Shown piece after piece: positions 19,991 to 31,362 of a stretch of DNA of 64,000 nt; position 1 is the stretch's first letter, and each line of letters starts with the position of its first letter. The translations under genes and the position numbers were made by a program. Source of the stretch: Saccharina japonica (taxonomy: Eukaryota; Sar; Phaeophyceae; Laminariales; Laminariaceae); the NCBI GenBank assembly GCA_008828725.1, contig MEHQ01002216.1, positions 106,055 to 170,054 on the forward strand. Direction: 5' to 3'. The notes beneath the pieces were generated by a model. The model made no database searches. It worked only from the letters and a program-made list of their open reading frames with translations, and was not told the origin of the DNA.

Positions 19991-20559
19991 TTGTGACAGG
20001 TGCAAACTCGTGTTGCGTCGTACCTGCGGTTGGCCGACAATTGTGCACTCTGGTTGGCGGCCTGTACGTCCAGAACCAACAGCGCGACTTCCGTAGACCT
20101 CCGGCGGGACTCCTTGACAGCAGTCGTTGCAAAACAAAACGAAATTGGAAACCCGAAGGGTGCGTTTTTTTAGAAGGGTAAACGAATCCTGTTTCAAAAC
20201 GGTGGCGGCGCAATGCAGTACGTAGATGGCTCAAAACAAAAGCTACAACTATGGCCGGAGATACAATCCCCGTTTGATGTGAACATCAGGCTACAGACAG
20301 TGATTATATTTCCGGACAGAGTGATACGTACCAGTAGGTATGAAGGAGTGCCGCGAAGATGGGTGTAACAAAACCGAACGCAAAGCCCGCGGCTGGTTAA
20401 AACAAGTCCCAACACAACAACATTGGAGGCTGTTGGCCACGTGCATGTGTAGCAGAAGCTTGGCGAGGTATTATACGAGAGCCGTGTCCTTAGTAATGGC
20501 AAGTTGTGACTGACCCTCACATCATTGTTGATCATTTCAGAAGACTGTATGCCTGCGGT

Positions 20560-20760
20560 AGTAGTAGTAGTAGTAGTAGTAGCAGCAGCAGCAGTAGTAG
20601 TAGTAGTAGCACTCTAGATGTCGGGGGCACTCAATGGTTGAGAACCCACACTCTCAATGGTTGAGAACCCACCATGCTGTTACGGGGGACCATAGTAAAA
20701 ATAGGTGAACATATAGTTTTTTTTGTGTACCGTAGGTTCTATTTGCTATGGTCCTTTTGA
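20560..20760. repeat. (GTA)n/(GCA)n tract and CCATAGTAAATAGGACC element
   Basis: A trinucleotide tract at 20560-20610 is followed by a ~70 bp inverted-repeat element: GGGACCATAGTAAAAATAGG…TAGGTTCTATTTGCTATGGTCC. Family copies: 22300-22368, 29108-29210, 29680-29740, 46110-46235, 46896-47005, 56283-56393, 61055-61150, 61738-62035 and 63752-63855. Confidence 0.75.
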
Positions 20761-21249
20761 CGACGCAGGGCCTAGCGGCTCATTCGACCGCATGCCAAGG
20801 TTCGTCTAAGATGACCCAATCGACCAAGACCACTCAAGCGTTACTTTTTTTTCCCGCTCCCTCGTCATGCTACAGCTCTATCTCTCTCCCAAATTAATGT
20901 TCCTTTTTTTTGGGTCCCCCCCAACTATCTATGGTCATACGACTACGGCCATGCATAAAAATGAAGTACACCCCAACTAAAAACAAAAGTGTGCGTCGAA
21001 CGAAGTGCAGCGCATACTGCAACAACCTGCAGCAAATATTTTTAATTGTCCCCCTGTATGTTCTCCTCCACCCAACTATTTATAAAACTTAAGAGATAAA
21101 CCAGCGCATGCCTCAAACACGTCAGCATGACCACGCGCACGTGCATTCATAATATAGCCAACAAACCAACCGTGTACTTATACGTACACGCATGGTTGGA
21201 ACGCGCGCAGACGAAACCAAACACAAAAAACTTCGCGCTCGGCGGCACC

Positions 21250-24200
21250 GTGACCGCACCTCTAAAGCTTCGAGGGCCTCCACGCCCTTCTGTTCCACGT
21301 CGAGGCTTCCCAGTGCTAGGGCCGTTTTCTCCTCCACCAACGCTTCCGCGGCACCAAGCTCCATCTCAGCCATTGCCAGGGTCTGTGCGTCGTGCGTACC
21401 GGGGACCGGGGGGGGGCGGGGGCGGGGGGGGGGCGTGCGCGGTCGATGTTACTCCCGGACGCGTCCGACGGTACGTAGGGTTTACCTCTTATTTTTTCTG
21501 GAGCTTCTTCCTCGTTGCCTCGCCGAAAGCTGCCGTTTTAGGTATGTGTATAAGAGAGGGAGAGGAGGTGGTTCAGGTACTTGGTCTGACACAAATGAAA
21601 GGTTAGTCCCGGTGAAAATTCAGCGAAAACCCTTGTAAAACACACAAGGCATATTCTAACGATAAGGCATGCCTTCTAAGGCGTATGCCTTATTGGGGAG
21701 TTTCTGGGTTGAGGAGTATACTAACCGTCAGTAATAGTTGGGAATAGTCGGTAAGAGTCAGTAATGGTCAGTAATGGCCAGTAATGGTCAGCAATAGTCA
21801 ATAGTAGTCAGTAATAGTCAATAGTAGTCAGTAGTAGTTAGTAATAGTCAGTAATAGTCAGTAACAGTCAGTAATAGTCAGTAATAGCCAGTAATAGTCA
21901 GTAATAATCAGTAGTAGTCAGTACGTAGTCAGTAGTAGTGCGTAATAGTCCGTAACAGTCAGTAACCGTCAGGAGTAGTCAGTAATAGTCAGTAACAATC
22001 AGCAGTAATCAGCAAAAGAGACAGTCAGAAAAAAGAGCTAAAATGTGCTGTGAACCCCTATTTTAGCACGCCTCCCTATCAATAGCACACATGAGAAACG
22101 CCGTGCAATATTTAGGTATCCTTACGCTTTATTTCGTGGCCTGTTTCTTGTGCGCGCCTAGGTTTTTTTTCTGAGGCCTCCCCGCTTCGAAATTGTTTCT
22201 AAATCTCACCCCTTGAAAAAAAAAAACGATTTTGGAGAAAGTATGTACGCTTCAAACTTTTACGGAGACCATACGCGTAGTAAAGAAGACTAAATGTTGT
22301 TACAGTAAAAATAGGGCATTGTTTAGGTTTTTGTTTGTACCGTGGGTTTTATTTACTATGGTCCCCCGGAATAGGGGCTGACGGCTAGTTGGATTAGTTG
22401 GAATAAGTTGGATGGCGGAAGTAAGCCGAACAACCGACTTAGCCATTTATCGATAAAAACACAACACACAAACGCGTCAAGTCCGACACACAAGAGACGC
22501 AGAACTCCGCAAGTTGCCGAACGCAACTATTAATGAACTCATTATGATACCTATCAATAGCGAACTAAATATTTACAGTAGTTGACAAAATTATAGCGAG
22601 CCAACCCCATGTCCCCTACGTACGTAGGTATACGTACAACGGCTAAATAAAGTGAAACGCGAATGGGATTAAAAACGACAATGATACTGGGTAGTTTCTT
22701 GTTTAAGGAGCCCCTCCTTACGAGTCGAAAATAGTTTGGAACGAACAAAATTCAGGGCTGTTCGCGGGTCAGGTTGGGTCGGGTCGGGTCGGGTAACGGT
22801 GACCGGACCCAATCCGTGAGAATTTGAAAATCTCTTCATCCGACCCGACCAGACCCGACTCGACCCGACCCGACCCGACCCGACCCGACCCGACTTGACC
22901 CGATCCGACTCGATCCGATCCGACCCGACCCGACCCCGACCCGACCGGACCCGACCCGACCCGACCCGACCCGACCCGACCCGACCCGACCCGACCCGAC
23001 CCAACCCGACCCGACGAGACCATACCAGACCCTACCCGATCCGACTAACCCCGAACCGGTCCCACCCGATCCGGCCAACCCCGACCTGGCCCGACCCGAC
23101 CAGACCCGACTCGACCCGACCCGACCCGACCCGACCCGACCCGACTTGACCCGATCCGACTCGATCCGATCCGACCCGACCCGACCCGATCCGGCCTGAC
23201 GCGCCCCGTGAAATTTAGAAAAGTTCCTAGCCCGACCCGTGGGTTGGGGGTCATGACCTCTGAAGAGCCGTGAAAAAAGTATACCCCTTGCGTAGCACGC
23301 GTCTCCTGCTGAAGCCGTGGGACGAGGGAAAAATATGCACCTACGCCCTCCTCTTTAGCATCACCGCATGGCCGGAAAGGTGCCCGTGGGTGAATATGGT
23401 ACACGAAGGGTATTTGTTAACCCCTTAAGAACTGGTCCCATGTCTTTGGGGGCAAACCACTTGGAATTAATGTGGGATATGTTTTTCAGTTCTGAATGGG
23501 TTAATGTGTTACACTCTCCCCGGCATTCGTACGTAGGTAACTATATGGCCGTACAGGATGACTGTTTCTCCCCCCCTTTTGTTTTTGTGCCGATGCCGGC
23601 AACGTTGACCTGTCAGATTAAAAACTTCGCTTCCCAAACCGCCCCGAACAAAAACAAAAAGAGCAATTAATTTGATTCACAACACGTAACCCAAGCCATT
23701 AGTTAACTACAGTAGTTTGTTATACCCCCCCCATATAGCCACTATATCATCAGGCGACTTTGTAAAAATCTACCTGGTACGAAAAAAATACAACCAACAC
23801 GCTCGATGAAGTCGCAGTGGCGACACCCTACTTCGCTTGCGCGACACCACACTTTTCCGCTGCTCGTACAAAAGGGCGACACCTGTTGTGCCCCGTCAGG
23901 AGCCCCGACATTTTTCTCTCGACGAGCCGCCCGCACCTGAGTGTTTGTTTGAGACTCATAGCCATCTCCGACGCTCTCGTCCCGCCGCCTTCTGAAACGA
24001 AATTTTATCCTGTGTGCAGGGCACGTGCAAAACCCAACAAGCGATGGGCCAGCGGTGAGGTGGGGGCGGGGTTTCCTAAAAGGTGGGTTTTGTTTTGTTT
24101 TGCGTTTTGCCGGTAGGGGTGTGTTCCACGTTTGTTTTCTGTTCGTACCTTGGATTTCCCATAAAGGTTCCTACGTAGCATTGCGACAAATGCATGCAAA

Positions 24201-27200
24201 CTGGAAGCGCTACAACCTGTGAGATGTGCTATAGACACATGACAGTGCTGCAGATCTGGATTCATGAAAACGGTCGTTGTGCCATTCCCGGCAAAATCTA
24301 TTCCACCCATCTGCCGCCCGTCTCTGAAAGGATGCGTGTGTCAAATGGTCAATATGACTTAGGCAAGCTAACAAATGAGTACGACCCCCCCACAATATAC
24401 ACCACCTTAAAATAATATTAAATATAATATATATTATAGGTTGAGGATTGGACGTCGGATTAAAAGGCAACGACGCTGTAAAACACGCCACTCGCTGCAG
24501 TGACCGGTAGGTTGGGTTGGCGTCGGTTGGCAACGACGCTGTAAAACACGCCCTCACTGCGTGAGTAGACAACCAAGGGCCGTTTTTTTTTTGGCGGTCA
24601 CCAAAGCTGGCGGTCGAGTAGATCATTTGTGCGGGGTGGAGAACCTTTGCTCCGCACAAGGGGAATGGTCGTATCACGTAGTGTTAATATGGAAGGCATC
24701 CGCGAGGCAGTACATAGTAAAACCCTTGCTGTCTCCGGAAGTGGCCACACCAGAATTAAATTACTCATTGAACTGTCGTCCATATGCAAGTCCGCCTCAG
24801 AGGCGGTTCTTAGCAGGATGCAGCTCACCCTCCATGCGACTCGCCCAATGCCTCACGGCGCTTCGCGCTTGGTGCAAGCAATGTCCGCCTGTTGGTGAAA
24901 ACCCAACGTGCTCCGTCCCGGCATTGTAGGGATGCGAGGGTCTATGGTCATATGACTACGGCCGTGCACGACATGAGTACACACCCCCCCCCCCCCCTTC
25001 CCTTTTACCGTTGCACGGTTCAGATCGCGCAGATCATAGATCGGGCATCTATCTATCCAAATATATCTAGATCATGGAATAGGGATCTGATCTGGTCTGA
25101 TCTGATCTGTCCAAGCTGCGAAATGCTGGACCCAAAAGCAACCCTCCGGCACCGTTGTCTGACCCCACGTGCGCAGGAACACCCGCGGGGGATATATGAG
25201 TATATGGGCTTGCGCTCAGGCAGGTAGGTTGGCGTGTTTGACATGAAAAATAAAACGGGTCTGCGGAATCGGACGCGTTTTCCGGTCGACGGGCGCCATG
25301 CGCGAGGCCAGCTATTAATATGACCGTGCTACCCGGGTATACATCGTGCTGTTGAAAAAAACTGTATCATTCAACACCTTGGTATATGGTCAATACGACT
25401 ACGGCCATCCACGACATGAGCATACCCCCCCCCCCTAAGAAAACAAAAAGTTGGCGAGGTTATCAAGATGTTAACATGCCAGCGAGTCCCCGAGCCCAGA
25501 ATAGTTAATCCTCCGACATCGACATCGTCACCCTCTGTATTTTCTGTGGCCTCATCCATCCTTTCATCGTCATCGGAATCTTCTTCCAAGTCATGTATTT
25601 CTCCCCCCCACAACAAGGATGCTGTACTCGTAGTGCATATGACAAATATAATATATCGCTGAGAGTACGCCTACGCCGTTTACAATAATGATGTATTGTG
25701 TCGTCTACCGCCCGCTGCCGGGGGTCAAAGTGCCCGTCGACGTTTTGTTACCTTGACGATGTCACGCTCCGTCTCCTTCAGCGAAGCAAGCTCTCGCAGT
25801 TGCGCCGCCGGCTGCCACTCCTCCCCTTGCTCCGCCATCAATCTGACCACCTTCAGGCTCGCTGTCGATCCGTAAGAGAGATTTTGTTTGTGTATCGTCC
25901 CCAAGCGCGAGAGTTCGTACGTACGTGGATTGGGGGTCAAGGCTCGGTCCATCAGGCAAACGAGGCTCAACCCCGCGCATACATTGTTGCGTTAACCTCG
26001 CGTACTACCGTATAATATCACCCGGGGTGATAACATAACACACCCCCTAGGGAATATTTCTCTACAAGGGGGATGATAAGAGTGCAGACCCCGAGAGATG
26101 GTCCTATGGAAGGAAAAATCGGCGATATTTTTTTTCCTAAGCCACTAGCTCCTATGGAAGGAAAAATCGGCGATAATGATTTTCCTAAGCCACTAGCTCC
26201 TATGAAAGGAAAAATCGGCGAGATTTTTTTTGTCTAAGCCATTATTATGTTCGTTGTGTGTCTGCGTGTTCCGACTTGGTTTGGGAGATATATTGGCTCG
26301 GAAACTCGTGCCAAGGGGGGGGGTGTTGTCTTGTGCGTGTGTGACACGATACATACAGTACGTCTACTGTTAAACAATACGTCTACTGTTAATCCGGCTC
26401 CAAGCCAAGCGGGTGTTACACGGCACAGTACGTCCACTGTAAAAACAGTACGTCTACTGAAGTATTGGGTGTTACACGGTACATTACGTCTACTGTTAAT
26501 TCGACTCGTTGATCGAAGCACCTGTTATGCAACGCCGTCACCGCCGAGCCGGTTAACTTCTCAAGGACTGACATGACATGCCGACGCTGCTTGTGGATGC
26601 AGTATATAGTCTGACCACGCTCACAAGCAATGCCACCACCGAGCCCCGTCAACCTCTCAAGGACTGACATGACATGTCGACGCTGTTTGTGATACAGCAG
26701 TAGTCTGACAACGCACGCAAAGAGCCGGCAGTGGGGCCAGCTAAGGGATTCATTCGTCGGCACCACAGGGCAGCAGCCGGCCGTGTCAGTCTCACGAGGA
26801 TGGTGTCCGTCAAAAGCTCGCACGACGTCAGGGGGTAAAAAAAAAGGTTTCCATGCTGCCCGGAAGGCGCTATATACAGTACGTCACCAATACTAAAGGG
26901 GGTAACTACAGGTGTACCGAGAAGGCAATAACATACAACTGGTCTCTCCCTGACTACGCCCCAGAAGAGAAAGACAATCCCTTTTTCGAAGAGCAGAGAT
27001 CACACGTTTTTCATTGTGCCTGACGGAATTACTCATAGCTCTCCACCGGCGTACTCATACCGAATAGTACAGAGTTACAACATTGTCCCCCAAGCTCAAG
27101 AAATGTGGGTTTGCAGCTGGAAGTGGTTGTTGGACTCCAACCATGAACACGAAATGCAGCCGATACAACTGGTCCTCCCTCCCTCCTTTCCTCCCTCCCT

Positions 27201-30200
27201 CCCTCCCTCCCTCCCTCCCTCACTCCAGCGGTCTAGTTGTCGACCCTCACCGTTTTGAGTTTCCTCCTTGAGAATGTCCATCTTTGTTCCTAACGCGTCG
27301 TATCTCCTCAGCAATTCCTGGTGTACATGTGAGACCGTGTGGTGGGAGCGTTGCGTGTTACTTCCATCATCTGTTTGTGCACGAAGGTGGTGTTAGGTAT
27401 TGTATGTATATAATCGAACACTGCTTCTCCTCGATCGAGAGGCTCTTAAGGGAACGCGGGAAAACAATTTTGACGCCCCACCTTTTTGTTTTTTTAGTCC
27501 CAGATAGGGATGTGTACTATTTATTGTAAAACCAAGTTAGCCCAATTCTGAAACTAATTTAGGCTAACTTGGTTTGTTTTTTTCTCATTCTGACCTTGGG
27601 GAAGGAGCGTAGGTCGTTTTTTTTTTTCGTGGACTCTTTTTGCCTTAGTAATAATGTTAATGTTGCTTTTAATATTGTAATTAATCGTTATATGCTATAA
27701 ATAGTAGTTGTGTACGACATCACGTATCAAGGGTAGACAGCACCACAACGCAATGGTTCGTTGATTGCGGACCGCAGTTGCTTGAGTTAGTCCGCCTATC
27801 TCCTCCGTAGAAAAACCTTTTTACTGCCACGCGTATTATACGTTTTGCAGGTACTTGGAATTAGAGTTGGATAAAATTTCACACCTCGGACAGATAGATC
27901 ATCTACAGATCATACAGATCATCTACAGACAGATCATCTACAGATATATTATAAAATGCCGTTGTGATATATTGTGCTATCAATAGATCATATACAATGT
28001 AAGGGTCCCACCCGGCAACATGATCTAGATCATACAGATCATACAGATCATGCAGATCATACAGATCATACAGATCATACAGATCATACAGTGGAGATCG
28101 AGGTGTGCAACGCTAACGCTTGTAGTGGTACAGGGGGTATAGCTAACGACACCTTTCTGGGCATTTTGAACTAATCGCCCTTTAAGTTTGTGCTGCCTAT
28201 TGTCGGGTGACTAAACACGACAACATGACACTAACTATTGACAATGTACACACATATGATGATCCATTGATGATCTAGATCGTACAGGGAAGATATATTC
28301 CTGATCTGTATGATCTATTTAGCTCCTGTTGTCAGGTGGGAGCCGTACGTACAACCTGCATAATCTAGGACAAGTTTCCTAGGTCGGATCTGTACTATGC
28401 AGATCCTGCGTAACATCAAGGTCTATTTAATAGATGGTTTAGATGACGTGTCCTGCGTATATACTGTATGTATGTAACATTTGCAGTATAGTGCAGAGGC
28501 TAACGACATGTTTTTCTAGATGTGTTGAGCGATCGAACGATTAAGTTCGTGCGGCGTATTGGTCGGGTGACAAAACACAACAACAACAATAACAACAACA
28601 ACAACAAGAATAGCTGAGCGAAAAACGATAAATCAGTTGAAACCTTTTTTCGGCGAGGGCGTCATACACAACAAACAGTCATTCGTGCCTGAGTGACCGT
28701 CACAGTGTGCGCGAAAAGGTAGGTCCAATCCACGTTCGGCACGCCTTCCACGCTCGACCGGGACCCGTTCGGCAGAACGACAGGCAGGGTGAACGTCGAA
28801 AACGACTCCGGCAATAAGTGGGCCATTTCGGTCGGCCGTACGCCGAGCTGTCTCCTCCCCTTCCTCCTGTCGTGTTTGAAAGTGTAGTAGCTCAGCTGGG
28901 CCTGGCGGTAAAAAAAAAACGGTATATGCATGGGCGCAGGGCGTTCGTATTCCCGTTTTCAGAGGTGATTGATTGTGGACTTATTATTTTATTCATTTTG
29001 TAAAGGATAAAACCACCACTGATGCTAAATAGTCAGCGCTTATTTTACTAAGTTCGTGCGTAGCTCAAGTGAGTTATGGTTTGTAGCGGACCGAAACACT
29101 ATGGCGGGGGGGGGGGGGGGCATAGTAAATAGGACCAAATTTTGTTAGTAAAAATAGGTAAATATATAGGTTTTTGTCTGTACCGTAGGTTCTATTTACT
29201 CATGGTCCCGCGTTATAATAGTCTAGACACCAACCCTAACCCTAACCCGAACCCCTACCCCGCCCTTATCCATGTACTTCGTACACGAGTACGCGTACGA
29301 CTCGTACATGAAATTTCAATTTGTCTCGAAAAACTCAGGCCTTTGCTTCATTGGAAAAAAAATGGTCGACCACACTATTAAATAAAAGTAATATAATAAA
29401 ATAACTCTCCCATTTCCATACTGTTTCCTAGATAATAATTCAGCGATGCGGTGAAGCCTACTGCTACCATTAACACAGAGTTCCATGATATACGTCGTAT
29501 TATACGAGTACTGCTGTATCTTTGCAACTGCACCTCAAACCTCAAGTTACTTGGAATTGCACGAAGACACGAGTACCTGGTACATAAGATGTACATTTTT
29601 GCAGTACGTACGACGGTACGTACTCTTATCATACGTAGAACACGTACGTCTAGCTGTTCTACAGCAGTATGTTGACCTATTTTTACGAGCAAAATTTAAA
29701 TTTGGTCCTATTTATTACTGTGGTCCCCCGTATTATTACAGTAGTACAGTAGTAGTCATAACAGTGTTGGATCGTATCGTCTACGTGGGCGCACCTTCCG
29801 CAACACCTCCCAGCTTGTGACAGCGTCAACTCCAGCCACAATATCATACAAGGCCCACGGGTCCTGATTCGGCCCAGACAACACCTCATGATCCATTCCC
29901 CTAGCCATAGTGGATGCAGCAGCAAGCGATCCATGCCGTTCAGGTGCAGACGACCTGCTCGTGCTATCAACCTCGCCGTCATGATCGGCCGGGTCTTCAG
30001 TAGCCGCCCCCTTCTTTTTTTGCGAACTTCTTCGCTGCTGCTGCTGCTGCTGCTCAGGACGCTGTCGATTGTCGTAAGAACCTTCTTCGGGGTAAGAAGA
30101 AGGAGGAGGAGAGCCAAACCCGAGACTGCTTTCCCCCGCGCCCGGTGCTGGTTGTCCTCCGTCGCGGGCTTCTGCTGCGCATGTCTCTCCGCCCTCTCGC

Positions 30201-30928
30201 TCTTTTTGTAGATAGCCCCCCCCGTACATCGCCGTACTCTCTGGGTGGCACAAGAAAACCTCGCCGGCGGCAGCAGCAAAAGATGCGCTGCTGCTGCTGC
30301 TGCTGCTGCCTTGATCTTCCTCGCCACTACTACTACTACTGCTGCTACGCCTCGTACTATTGCTGCTTGTTCGCGCTTTCGCCGTGTGACGACGACGATG
30401 ATCATCATTATTGTCTTGTGCGCTTGATGTGGATTTTCTATGTTCGTACTCGTTATCTATCTCCGGCTTCTTATCTTCCTCAACCTCCTCCTCAACCTCC
30501 TCCTCAACCTCCTCCTCCTCCTCCTCGGGCGTAGCCCGTCTTCCAGCGGTTGTGACGAAGTCCCTGCCAATACTCTCCTCTACCCCGGGAGGAGGTGATA
30601 ATACTCGTCGTGCGCTGCCTCCAGCCGAGCATTCGCCGGAATTGTCATGCACCGCCGCTCGAGAACTGTTGCTGTTGTTGTTGTTGTTGCTGCTATTATT
30701 TGTCGGTTTGGACGACAATCTTGTCCCCTCCTCCTCTACCGCACAGCTGGGCACATCGTCTTTTTTTCCCGTTGGTGTTGCTGTTGCTGTCGTCGGTGGG
30801 GTTGCTTCGTTTCGAGAGGGGCTGGCGTTGAGCTCTGCCGCTCGGCATGCCCGATCACCGCCACGCAAGGAAACGAGCAGAGCCAACGTGGCGACTCTTC
30901 TGGATAGCCTTTGGCGGCTTCGAGCCAT
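21250..30928 (-). CDS. Predicted protein with Arg-rich signal/presequence, low-complexity region, S74-like domain and coiled coil
   Basis: Exons (minus): 30928-29795, 28901-28689, 27317-27251, 25861-25752, 23936-23883 and 21382-21249 (or 21260). The ATG at 30928 gives MARSRQRLSRRVATLALLVS, a possible mitochondrial presequence or signal. About 340 residues follow of Ser/Asn/Glu/Gln runs. DPWALYDIVAGVDAVTSWEV…LRK joins AQLSYYTFKHDRRKGRRQLG, VRPTEMAHLLPESF, VPNVDWTYLFAHTVTVTQ and then ELLRRYDALGTKMDILKEET. This layout resembles S74/intramolecular-chaperone domains (…y.fk…rriGviaqEv…lPe.v…vdy..l…avqEL coiled coil). No Ser-Lys cleavage motif is evident before it. All junction phases agree, using one GC donor at 28688. 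Coiled-coil exons continue towards the ATAD3 exons; this may be one gene with them. An alternative end is a stop at 21122. Confidence 0.6.
21720..22010. repeat. 10-bp satellite (AGTCAGTAAT)n
   Basis: About 28 degenerate units. The left border carries the palindrome-like AAGGCATGCC…GGCGTATGCCTTATT at 21662-21700. The remainder of this intron to 22755 holds a CCATAGTAAATAGGACC-type element (22300-22368) and no recognised exon. Confidence 0.9.
22755..23245. repeat. Long CCCGA pentanucleotide array
   Basis: The left end has GGGTCGGGTCGGGTCGGGTA then an inverted (CCCGA)n run of more than 350 bp with internal duplications (22855-22935 resembles 23100-23180). The right end is CCGTGAAATTTAGAAAAGTT. 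Inverted short left arm and long right arm, as at 5505-5585. Confidence 0.85.
23415..23507. repeat. Small inverted-repeat element (TTAACCCCTTAAGAACTG)
   Basis: TTAACCCCTTAAGAACTGGT at the left and CAGTTCTGAATGGGTTAA at the right; ~92 bp. Best copy of the family also at 969-1065. Confidence 0.7.
24318..24390 (+). repeat. LINE 3' terminus fragment
   Basis: GTCTCTGAAAGGATGCGTGT, then TATGACTTAGGCAAGC and AAATGAGTACGA plus C7. It matches the LINE 3' end at 590-660. Confidence 0.6.
24470..24998 (+). mobile_element. Near full-length poly(C)-tailed non-autonomous element
   Basis: About 520 bp matching 62595-63130 end to end: GGTTGGGTTGGCGTCGGTTG, GCGGTCACCAAAGCTGGCGG, ATCATTTGTGCGGGGT, CTGTCTCCGGAAGTGGCCAC, GTCCATATGCAAGTCCGCCT, GGATGCAGCTC, CTCACGGCGCTTCG, GGTCTATGGTCATATGACTA, GACATGAGTACACA and C13. 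No conserved protein was seen. A duplicated head (GCAACGACGCTGTAAAACAC twice) is present at 24465-24560. Confidence 0.75.
26096..26245. repeat. ~59 bp tandem repeat, three units
   Basis: CTCCTATGGAAGGAAAAATC then GGCGATATTTTTTTTCCTAA and GCCACTAG, three times. The palindrome TATCACCCGGGGTGATAA lies just upstream at 26017-26036. Confidence 0.85.
26350..26715. repeat. TACGTCTACTGT motif cluster and ~95 bp direct repeat
   Basis: Five or six TACGTCTACTGT motifs at 26355-26500, with GGGTGTTACACGG twice. CCTCTCAAGGACTGACATGA recurs at 26559 and 26653 within a ~95 bp duplicated segment. Confidence 0.7.
27885..28480. repeat. Two (ATACAGATC)n element copies
   Basis: 27885-28115 carries GTCCCACCCGGCAACATGAT and a nine-mer array. 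28255-28480 carries the complementary orientation with GTTGTCAGGTGGGAGCCGTA. Both lie in the intron between the S74-like exon and the exon at 27317. Confidence 0.7.
28689..28901 (-). CDS. Exon with S74/intramolecular-chaperone-like core
   Basis: Acceptor TTTACCGCCAG, 213 nt, phase 0 at both ends. After the last codon (CAG) comes GCACGA, a GC donor, rather than GT. Reading on instead gives nine more residues and a stop at 28662. The GC-donor model is preferred because the next exon (27317) starts ELLRRYDAL, which is what follows the VDW..LF.H.V..TQ strand/helix in S74-type domains, and its outgoing phase matches the exon at 25861. Confidence 0.55.
29108..29210. repeat. CCATAGTAAATAGGACC inverted-repeat element
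   Basis: G13 then GCATAGTAAATAGGACC on the left and GGTTCTATTTACTCATGGTC on the right, ~100 bp. A three-unit CCCTAA motif follows at 29232-29250. A half copy with the right terminus is at 29680-29740. Confidence 0.8.
29795..30928 (-). CDS. First exon of the S74-like gene: presequence and low-complexity region
   Basis: The ATG at 30928 opens a 378-codon exon ending AAG|GTGCGC. The N-terminus is Arg/Ser/Leu-rich with a hydrophobic stretch. Then come Thr/Ala, Asn/Ser (from GTTGTT repeats), Glu/Val (EEEEEEVEEEVEEEV), Ser, Ala and Gln runs. The folded-looking part starts only at DPWALYDIVAGV. Many trinucleotide tracts here are coding, so length polymorphism is likely. Confidence 0.7.
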
Positions 30929-31362
30929 CGCGTGAGGTGGTGCACGCTCGGTTGGTGTTTCCCGAGGATACTTCGTACGTGCGGTGCCAAGCCGGCAAAC
31001 GGCGAAGATATTTTCTTTCAGAAAAAATATGCTAACCGTCGGATCGTCGTATCATACCATCATTTTGCTTCGGCGTTGCTTCGACACCTCGACCTTATGT
31101 ACCGCGGTTCGAGCGAGCGTATTTATTACTGTACTTTTCGCCCGACATCTGTTGACTCCGGAGGTTTCCTGTTGGTGGCAACGTGGCCAGCCCGTTGTCT
31201 TGACTACAGCAGCAGTAGTAGCATTCCTGCCCCCAACTGGATATTTGCGCCGTGTGTTTATACAACGTGTCGAGCCCACGGGCATCCTGTCGAATCTCGT
31301 CGAAATATTGTGTTTGGACGGTTTCAAATAAGCGGCGCAATACGATAGCCAATCAAATAAGG
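30929..31362. promoter_or_regulatory. Divergent (head-to-head) promoter interval
   Basis: About 434 bp separates the minus-strand ATG at 30928 and the first in-frame + strand ATG at 31363. It holds no repeat family seen elsewhere in the window, which is unusual here and fits a conserved bidirectional promoter. I see no confident TATA box or other named motif. Confidence 0.5.

Noticed and set aside
21122..21248. C-terminal extension VRSRCRRARSFLCLVSSARV ending at a stop at 21122
   Set aside because: It reads like intron translation (Cys/Arg/Val-rich, no helix continuation), while the alternative splice to 18001 continues the coiled coil. It remains the main competing end for the upstream gene.
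29228..29262. Interstitial telomere (CCCTAA repeats)
   Set aside because: Only two to three perfect units with degenerate neighbours; too short to infer a telomere fusion.
30411..30935. Long + strand open frames (Ser-rich, 174 codons) opposite the minus-strand exon 30928-29795
   Set aside because: They are antisense shadows of a low-complexity coding exon. Only the minus frame has a presequence-like start, a proper donor and a folded-looking end.
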